Origin: an uncultured Anaerolineaceae bacterium
GTDB taxonomy: Bacteria; Chloroflexota; Anaerolineae; Anaerolineales; Anaerolineaceae
Reading direction: 5' to 3'
Assembly (NCBI GenBank): GCA_938020565.1
Contig: CALIHP010000014.1
Span: 1 to 27,953, forward strand
Length of the DNA: 27,953 nucleotides
Shown: one piece after another, positions 22,682 to 27,953 of the stretch
How positions within the stretch are numbered: position 1 is the stretch's first letter
Layout: every line of letters starts with the position of its first letter
The notes under the pieces: generated by a model
The model's database searches: none
What the model was told of the DNA's origin: nothing
Seen by the model: the letters and a program-made list of their open reading frames with translations, nothing else
Position numbers and translations under genes: made by a program

Positions 22682-23946
22682 TATTCTATTTCCTCCAGAT
22701 TTAATTTATCTCCTTTTATCATATCTTTAAACCCATTTAAAACAAATTCTTCTTTTATTTTTTGGATATATCTTGTATCGTAAACTAAATGATATAACGT
22801 TACTAATAATCCTCCTATATCTAAATCTTTTATAGCTTCTTCATTTCCAGAATACATATTAGCTCCTACCCATATTACATTACTTGAAGAAGCGATTAAA
22901 TTAGAATATAAAATTATTTTTTTTGTTTTTACATTATACAGTTCTCTTGATGAATATTTTTGTTCATCATATAATAAATTATGAAAAATTGTTATAATAT
23001 TATTTATTAATTCGGATATTTTCGCTGAAAATCCTATTTTGATTAAATCACCTGTGCTAATATATTTAGTAAGTTTTTCTGTTTCTTTATTAGATAAAAT
23101 TAAATTTGCTCCTGGAATTTGAATACCACAAGGAGTATATAAATCTGTACCTATATGAATAATTTGTTTTATTAATGAAGCAACAAAAACTTTAGGATCG
23201 TCAATCGTTCTTTGAATAGACTGATCAAACATCTCTAAAGTAGAAGCATTTTTACCTATACTTGGATTTTTATATAAACTAGTATATACCACATGATTTG
23301 TTTTTATAACTGGCAATATTCCTTCTTTTTTCACACTTGTTATTGTATTTGTCATTATATTAGCTGTACCAAAAATTAATCCCAATATAGGATCATGCCC
23401 TAATGTTGCAAATCTATGATTAGCACCTTTAAAAATTTTTAAATTTTCTGTTTTTAAATCATTTGGATCGAAATTCCATGTATACCCTTTATTAAGATAC
23501 AATTCTATTGTTTTATCATTTAAATATCTTGTTGCATCATATGGAACTCCCAATGTTGTGATTATATGCTCTAACGATGAATAATATGGCTTTTCTATAC
23601 TATTATTTTGAAGCAAATCATTATTAAGTACATTATTTTGAAGTTTATGAAGTTTATGCTCTTTTACATTTCCAACTCCAGCTTTTTCTATTTTTGTCAA
23701 CATATTTATTATTATTATTCTAGAAAGTTGCAAAGCAATTGCAAGAAAAAGAAACGAAGCATCTATACCATCTAATCCTGTTTGTCTATTAAATTCATTT
23801 TCCAAATCATTTATTAAATATTCAGCATCATGTGCTACTTTTACAACTCTGTGATTTTCTTCTACAATTGTATTTATATTTAAATTTATTTTTTCTGTAT
23901 TTTCTTTTAATTTTTTTCGTTTTGCTCTTAAATCTTCAAGCGACAC
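22681..23946 (-). CDS. Uncharacterised 421-residue protein with HDPILGLIFGTANI motif
   Basis: The start is GTG 23946, seven bases after AAGGAG. Residues 1-50 are charged and look like a coiled coil. A hydrophobic stretch, FLFLAIALQLSRIIIINML, lies near 65-83 and could touch or cross the membrane. The centre has striking blocks: NHRFATLGHDPILGLIFGTA, then VIKTNHVVYTS, then LIKQIIHIGTDLYTPCGIQ and ISTGDLIKIG. These feel like conserved family blocks I have met in low-GC bacteria, but I cannot name a function. There is no Walker, nuclease or protease motif. A TATAAT lies 25-35 bases before the start, so it may have its own promoter. It is coupled to the coiled-coil gene downstream. Confidence 0.75.
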   Translation of the reverse strand: MSLEDLRAKRKKLKENTEKINLNINTIVEENHRVVKVAHDAEYLINDLENEFNRQTGLDGIDASFLFLAIALQLSRIIIINMLTKIEKAGVGNVKEHKLHKLQNNVLNNDLLQNNSIEKPYYSSLEHIITTLGVPYDATRYLNDKTIELYLNKGYTWNFDPNDLKTENLKIFKGANHRFATLGHDPILGLIFGTANIMTNTITSVKKEGILPVIKTNHVVYTSLYKNPSIGKNASTLEMFDQSIQRTIDDPKVFVASLIKQIIHIGTDLYTPCGIQIPGANLILSNKETEKLTKYISTGDLIKIGFSAKISELINNIITIFHNLLYDEQKYSSRELYNVKTKKIILYSNLIASSSNVIWVGANMYSGNEEAIKDLDIGGLLVTLYHLVYDTRYIQKIKEEFVLNGFKDMIKGDKLNLEEIE

Positions 23947-24050
23947 TTTTTAACTCCTTTGTATTTATTATTATTATAGAAAAATGCAGTAATTGTTACT
24001 TTTATTTCTATCAAGACTTGTCTTTAAAATTATAATTTTTGAATAATTTA

Positions 24051-24716
24051 TTATTTATGTTTTTTTTTATGATTATCTTTATTTAATGCCATATAATTTT
24101 CATCATCTGTACTCAAATCTGCATACGTAGTTGCTTTTTCTTTAATATGATGTATATCGAATGTTTTTTCTAAATTTCTTCCATCTTCTTCATCTATTTT
24201 TGAACTTAATCTTTTATATGTTTTATTTCTTTTGTCTATTTTTTCATATTCATTAGCTCCCAGTTTTTTTCTCTCCATAATTTCAGGAGAAGTATTTATA
24301 TTTTGAATACTATTACTACTATATTTATATAATTCTTTTTTTTCTGGAGTATTTATTGCATCTAAATTTTCATTTAATTGTTTTTGCAAAGAATTTATTC
24401 GTATTGCTTCTTCTTCTTGACCATTTAAATTATAAATTTTCCTTCTGTCTGCATCGGAAAATTTCCTTAATATTAAATGTTTTGCTTCTTTAGGTGTTGT
24501 ACTCATAATTCCAGAAATTGTTTTAGTGTTTAATTTTGCAACTACTTGCCCATCCTTTAGCATAAAAACTCCCTCTTCAATTGATTTGTCTATTTTCTCT
24601 AAACTTTCTTTATCAAGAATATTTTCTGAATTAGGTTTTTCATATTTTATGTTTTTAGCTGATTTGGAAATAGTTGCTAAATCTTTTCTCACTGCCTCAA
24701 TTTTACTCTTCTTCAT
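24051..24716 (-). CDS. HNH endonuclease-like protein, putative toxin or effector
   Basis: 221 residues. The C-terminus carries an HNH-like motif: FDIHHIKEK with H189 and H190, N207 in DDENYMALN, and H216/H220 in KDNHKKKH, the spacing of a beta-beta-alpha metal nuclease. The N-terminal 170 residues are Lys/Glu/Asn-rich, mostly helical, with no recognised domain. A nuclease domain at the very end of an otherwise variable protein is the layout of polymorphic toxins and some defence effectors. No signal peptide, and no LXG, WXG or Rhs part, is seen. Its start overlaps the preceding J-like gene by 14 bases. An immunity protein is not identified; the upstream 128-residue protein or the downstream pair are candidates by position only. 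Confidence 0.65.
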   Translation of the reverse strand: MKKSKIEAVRKDLATISKSAKNIKYEKPNSENILDKESLEKIDKSIEEGVFMLKDGQVVAKLNTKTISGIMSTTPKEAKHLILRKFSDADRRKIYNLNGQEEEAIRINSLQKQLNENLDAINTPEKKELYKYSSNSIQNINTSPEIMERKKLGANEYEKIDKRNKTYKRLSSKIDEEDGRNLEKTFDIHHIKEKATTYADLSTDDENYMALNKDNHKKKHK

Positions 24717-25089
24717 ATTTTAAAACCTCTTTGTATATCTCTGTTAATTTTTGAGTTGCTTTATTACTTTTTTCAGAATTATTATTTTTATCAGGAGAAA
24801 TATATTTTAAAATTTCATTTCTCCATTTTTTTAATTTGTTTTTATTATCTATTATTTCTTCAGTTAATCCTAAACTTTCAGAACGCAATGGATTGTCTAC
24901 ATTTAATAAAATAAATATATATGTTTCTTTTTTTAAGAAATAATTTATATCTTTTACAAATAACCATATATTCTCCCAAGAATTCATTTTTATTTTTATA
25001 TTAGGAAACTCTTTTTTTAATTCTATTCTTATTTTTTTTATATCATATTCTTTTTTTAATTCTTCAAGCGAAGAACAATTTTTCCACAT
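24703..25089 (-). CDS. Small protein with a J-domain-like C-terminus
   Basis: 128 residues. The C-terminal third reads WRNEILKYISPDKN at 89-102, then KATQKLTEIYKEVL at 110-123, the pattern of J-domain helix II, HPD loop and helix III. The invariant His of HPD is Ser here (S98-P99-D100), so stimulation of an Hsp70 is unlikely. The N-terminus, CSSLEELKKEY, resembles the opening of small DnaJ-like proteins too. The middle, about residues 36-75, is hydrophobic and unassigned. The start follows GAAGGAG, 36 bases after the nrdE stop, so cotranscription with nrdE is possible. It overlaps the HNH gene by 14 bases and is probably its partner. Confidence 0.6.
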   Translation of the reverse strand: MWKNCSSLEELKKEYDIKKIRIELKKEFPNIKIKMNSWENIWLFVKDINYFLKKETYIFILLNVDNPLRSESLGLTEEIIDNKNKLKKWRNEILKYISPDKNNNSEKSNKATQKLTEIYKEVLKYEEE

Positions 25090-25125
25090 TTATTTCTCCT
25101 TCTTTTTTTATTTTTTCAAATTTCT

Positions 25126-27219
25126 TTACACCGAACAACTGATACACTCCTCAATCGTAGCCTTTCTCGTTCTTGTATAATAAAGAGATTTCAATCCTAA
25201 TCTATGTGCATAAACATACAGTTTCGCCAGATCCCTTGTTGTATCTGTACTTTTATTAAATAATATTGTAGAGATTCCCTGATCTACGTGTCTCTGTATT
25301 ACAGACACAAGTTTCAGTATATTTTTCTGATCCATGTCATATGCAGACTTATAGAAGAAATAGTTGTCATTTGTCAGGTAAGGCATTGGATAGAATGTCG
25401 TACTGTCTCCATATTCCCTTACTTCTATCGTATCCACAACAGGCATTACGGAAGCTGTAGAGTTCATTATGTAAGATGTAGACTGATTTGGTGCAATGGC
25501 CATTCTATAGGCATTGTAAACACCGTATTTCATTACATCCTCCTTCAATCTTGCCCAGTTATCCTGAGTTGGAATATGTATTCCTTCAAATAGTTCCCTT
25601 ACCTTGTCTGTCTGAGGTAAGTATTCATTTTCAAGATATTTATTAAAATAATTTCCATTTGCATATTCCGACTTATCAAAATCCTTAAATGTTTCCCCTT
25701 TTTCCCTAGCTATTTCCATCGATCTTTCAAGCGAGTAGAAATTCACCATCATAAAGAAAACATTACAGAAATCAAGTGCTTCCCTGCTTTCATACATTAT
25801 GAAATTCTTTGCAAAATATCCATGCAGGTTCATTGCTCCAAGTCCTACACTGTGCAGCTCCTCATTTGCCTTTTTGATTGAAGGCACAACATCAATATTT
25901 GTCAAATCTGACACTGTTGTCAGTGAATCTATCGCAGCCCTCGTAGCTTCCCTTATTCTTTTATTTTCCATTACTGTGGCAATATTAAGTGACCCCAGAT
26001 TACATGAAATTCCTCTTCTTATAACATCTTCTTCAAAATACGAATTTATGTCTGAAACTTCCGACAGCTGCATTATCTCTGTACACAAGTTTGAAAATTT
26101 CACAGAACCTATTTCCTTCAGTGCATGTTCCTTGTTTGCATTATCCTTGAAGAATAAATACGGATATCCGCTTTCCTTCTGTGTCTGGGAAATTTTAATT
26201 AAAAGCTCCCTTGCGTTAATCTTTTTCTTTTTAACATTTGGATTGTCAACAAGTTTTTCATACATTTCGTTCATATCCATTTCATCTAGATATTGACCAT
26301 ATTCTAAAAATACAGTATGAGGATGGAATGTGTAACAGATTTCATCTTCCCTTGCCAGTTCCATAAATTTATCAGGAACGATTACCCCTATTGAAAGGGA
26401 TTTTATTCTTATTTTTTCATCAACATTTATCTTTTTACAGTCTAAAAATTCATTAATATCAGAATGGAATACATTCAAATAGACAGCTCCTGCTCCTGCT
26501 CTCTGACCCAGCTGATTTGCATAGGAAAAAATATCCTCCATTATTTTCATAATAGGCAGTACTCCCGAAGCTCTTCCTTCAACACCTTTTATAGATTCTC
26601 CTCTTGCCCTTACTTTAGAAAGATTTATTGATACTCCTCCACCAATTGAAGAAAGTTTCATTGCAGAATCAAACACATATCCTATTCCACTCAGATTGTC
26701 TCCCATTTCATCTAGGAAACATGATACAAGCTCTCCGGATCTCTTTTTTCCCGAATTAAGAAATGTAGGTGTGGCAGGCTGATATTCCTGATTTATTAAC
26801 ATTTCTGCATATTCCATTGCCTTATTCTTATTTCCCTGTGCCAAATACAATGAAACAATGGATATTCTGTCTTCGTATCTTTCAAGAAACTTTTCTCCTG
26901 TGTCATCTCTTAAAGCATAGCTTTGATAAAATTTCGATGCACTCATAAAAGAAGCAAATCTGAATTTTTTATTATATACTGACTTAAATACTTCTTTTAT
27001 TTCTTCAAATGTATACATATCATAAAAATTTATATAATAATCATTTTCAATAAGATAGTCCATTTTTTCCTTTAAATTATGAAAAAACACTGTATTTTTG
27101 TTTACATAATCTATAAAATAGGAGTAAACAGCTTCTTTATCCTTTTCAAGCTGAAATTCTCCATCCTTTTTTACCATTATTTCATTATTTAGATATATCC
27201 ATTTTTTTGCTTTTGCCAA
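25126..27219 (-). CDS. nrdE: Class Ib ribonucleoside-diphosphate reductase, alpha subunit
   Basis: 697 residues, the NrdE length. The first redox cysteine C167 is in GELVSCFLDE. The active site N377-x-C379-x-E381 is in SNLCTEI, and its redox partner C406 is in GISCNLGS. The C-terminal thioredoxin-like shuttle pair C692/C695 is in ECISCSV. There is no N-terminal ATP-cone, as expected for class Ib. It makes deoxyribonucleoside diphosphates with the NrdF radical subunit and the NrdI flavodoxin. The start is TTG 27219 after GAGGGA with good spacing; the alternative ATG would lose 14 residues. It follows nrdI closely. The expected nrdF is not downstream; the space is taken by the J-like gene. Confidence 0.96.
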   Translation of the reverse strand: MAKAKKWIYLNNEIMVKKDGEFQLEKDKEAVYSYFIDYVNKNTVFFHNLKEKMDYLIENDYYINFYDMYTFEEIKEVFKSVYNKKFRFASFMSASKFYQSYALRDDTGEKFLERYEDRISIVSLYLAQGNKNKAMEYAEMLINQEYQPATPTFLNSGKKRSGELVSCFLDEMGDNLSGIGYVFDSAMKLSSIGGGVSINLSKVRARGESIKGVEGRASGVLPIMKIMEDIFSYANQLGQRAGAGAVYLNVFHSDINEFLDCKKINVDEKIRIKSLSIGVIVPDKFMELAREDEICYTFHPHTVFLEYGQYLDEMDMNEMYEKLVDNPNVKKKKINARELLIKISQTQKESGYPYLFFKDNANKEHALKEIGSVKFSNLCTEIMQLSEVSDINSYFEEDVIRRGISCNLGSLNIATVMENKRIREATRAAIDSLTTVSDLTNIDVVPSIKKANEELHSVGLGAMNLHGYFAKNFIMYESREALDFCNVFFMMVNFYSLERSMEIAREKGETFKDFDKSEYANGNYFNKYLENEYLPQTDKVRELFEGIHIPTQDNWARLKEDVMKYGVYNAYRMAIAPNQSTSYIMNSTASVMPVVDTIEVREYGDSTTFYPMPYLTNDNYFFYKSAYDMDQKNILKLVSVIQRHVDQGISTILFNKSTDTTRDLAKLYVYAHRLGLKSLYYTRTRKATIEECISCSV

Positions 27220-27253
27220 CTTCTTTCCCTCATTTCTAAATTTTTTTCATATA

Positions 27254-27625
27254 TTATTTATTTTCAATACTATTTATAAAATATTCCACCTGAACGTGTG
27301 TTCCCGACAGTTCAAATTTCATTAATACCGGAATTCCATATTTTTCTTCTATGTTATCTGCCGCTTTTCCAAATAAAGTTCCCCAGTTCATGTTACCGCT
27401 TGAACATACAGATTTTATACATTCTCTATTATTTTTATTTTCCAGAAATTTTTCTGTCGTACTGGGAGTTTCTCCAAAATTAGTAGTAAATGTTACTAAA
27501 TGACCTTTTTCCGATATTTCCATATTATCAGTTATCTTAATAAAATTCCATTCCGGCTTTTCTTTTTTTATTTTATCTATAAATCTTTGTACATTTCCTG
27601 TTTTTGAATCATAATATACAAACAT
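27254..27625 (-). CDS. nrdI: Flavodoxin-like NrdI, class Ib ribonucleotide reductase maturation protein
   Basis: 123 residues, normal for the family. It starts MFVYYDSKTGNVQRFI, with the FMN phosphate-binding loop SKTGN. TFTTNFGETPSTT near 50-62 and SSGNMNWGTLFGKAAD near 75-90 are the other flavin-binding loops of NrdI. It supplies the oxidant that assembles the dimanganese-tyrosyl radical cofactor in NrdF. The ATG follows AAAGGATATAA. It is the first gene of the minus-strand cluster seen here; nrdE begins about 35 bases after its stop. Confidence 0.95.
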   Translation of the reverse strand: MFVYYDSKTGNVQRFIDKIKKEKPEWNFIKITDNMEISEKGHLVTFTTNFGETPSTTEKFLENKNNRECIKSVCSSGNMNWGTLFGKAADNIEEKYGIPVLMKFELSGTHVQVEYFINSIENK

Positions 27626-27953
27626 AATTTATATCCTTTCATTATGGCCTTTATGCCTTTATAATCTACAAAATTACATTTTTATATAATTTATAAAAAA
27701 AAGACTATCCCAAAAATAGAAAATTTTTGATAATGAACAAATCATTTACAAGTTGAATGAGTTATCTCAAAAATAAAATCTAAAATCCTATATGAAAAAT
27801 TATATTTATGAATTATTTGTAAATTTCACAATGTAAAACAGGAAATGAATTTAGAAAAAGTCATCTGTTCGAACCTCTGGTGAGTTTTTGACTTTTTCTT
27901 AATGAATGACTGTTTTATATAAGTGAAATTACAACAAATGAGTAAATATATTT
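27626..27953. other. AT-rich gene-free edge region
   Basis: No reading frame of note. It contains the leader of nrdI, with a tandem ATAAAGGC pair. Then, read on minus, a GGGATAGTC followed by eight T's (near 27,700) could end an upstream transcript or be the end of a degenerate mobile element. A long stem-loop described separately follows. Confidence 0.4.
27853..27899. repeat. Perfect 11-bp inverted repeat at the window edge
   Basis: AGAAAAAGTCA (27853-27863) and TGACTTTTTCT (27889-27899) enclose 25 bases containing TTCGAA. It may be a terminator for a gene beyond the edge or the tip of a repeated element. Only one copy is visible in the window, so repetition cannot be judged. Confidence 0.55.

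Noticed and set aside
27863..27885. tRNA T-arm-like GGTTCGAAC on the minus strand in the edge region
   Set aside because: The flanks do not pair as a 5-bp T stem and there is no acceptor or anticodon arm nearby.
1..27953. CRISPR array
   Set aside because: No regularly spaced direct repeats and no cas genes seen anywhere in the window.

Overview
The window joins two stretches of DNA that look as if they come from different organisms. Bases 1 to about 22,130 have moderate to high GC (sampled 60-base lines run from 37% to 65%) and carry ordinary bacterial genes. The gene style (galactofuranose/ribose-type sugar ABC transporters, a four-domain S1 protein, tRNA-Pro without an encoded CCA) would fit an anaerobic sugar fermenter, and I lean weakly towards Chloroflexota/Anaerolineae. 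Bases from about 22,140 to the end are very AT-rich (one sampled line in nrdE is 17% GC), with Lys/Asn/Ile-rich proteins and a class Ib ribonucleotide reductase, as in Fusobacteriota such as Leptotrichia. No integrase or attachment site marks the change, so a chimeric metagenome contig is the simplest explanation. Both taxon guesses are inference.

Left part, 1 to 7,842. The window opens on what looks like the right end of an IS3-type insertion sequence interrupting a fic gene. On the minus strand follow an aminotransferase, a sugar-nucleotide pyrophosphorylase and tRNA-Pro(UGG). Next is a minus-strand sugar ABC transporter operon (binding protein, then two-domain ATPase, then permease), divergent from an inositol-dehydrogenase-like oxidoreductase. 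Together these suggest uptake and oxidation of inositol or a related polyol or sugar.

Middle, 7,866 to 16,060. A divergent IclR regulator faces a seven-gene plus-strand operon: binding protein, ATPase, permease, fucose-isomerase-like aldose/ketose isomerase, DhaK-like kinase subunit, DhaL-like kinase subunit, RpiB-like sugar-phosphate isomerase. A clear promoter and a perfect 14-bp palindrome sit in the divergent gap. The gene order reads as a complete pathway: import, aldose to ketose, ketose to ketose phosphate, then to aldose phosphate. A four-carbon sugar ending in erythrose-4-phosphate is my best guess. Sampled GC here is lower than in the flanking genes.

16,261 to 22,086 holds a polytopic glycosyltransferase-like membrane protein, ribosomal protein S1 with a strong promoter and a strong terminator, a GalE-type epimerase, an ATC-hydrolase-family protein and an N-acetylneuraminate-lyase-like aldolase.

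Right part, 22,259 to 27,625, all minus strand. nrdI and nrdE are followed closely by four accessory genes: a small protein with a J-domain-like tail, a C-terminal HNH nuclease-like protein, a 421-residue protein of unknown function, and a translationally coupled coiled-coil protein. The accessory quartet could be a toxin or defence module. The functions of its last two genes are not known to me.
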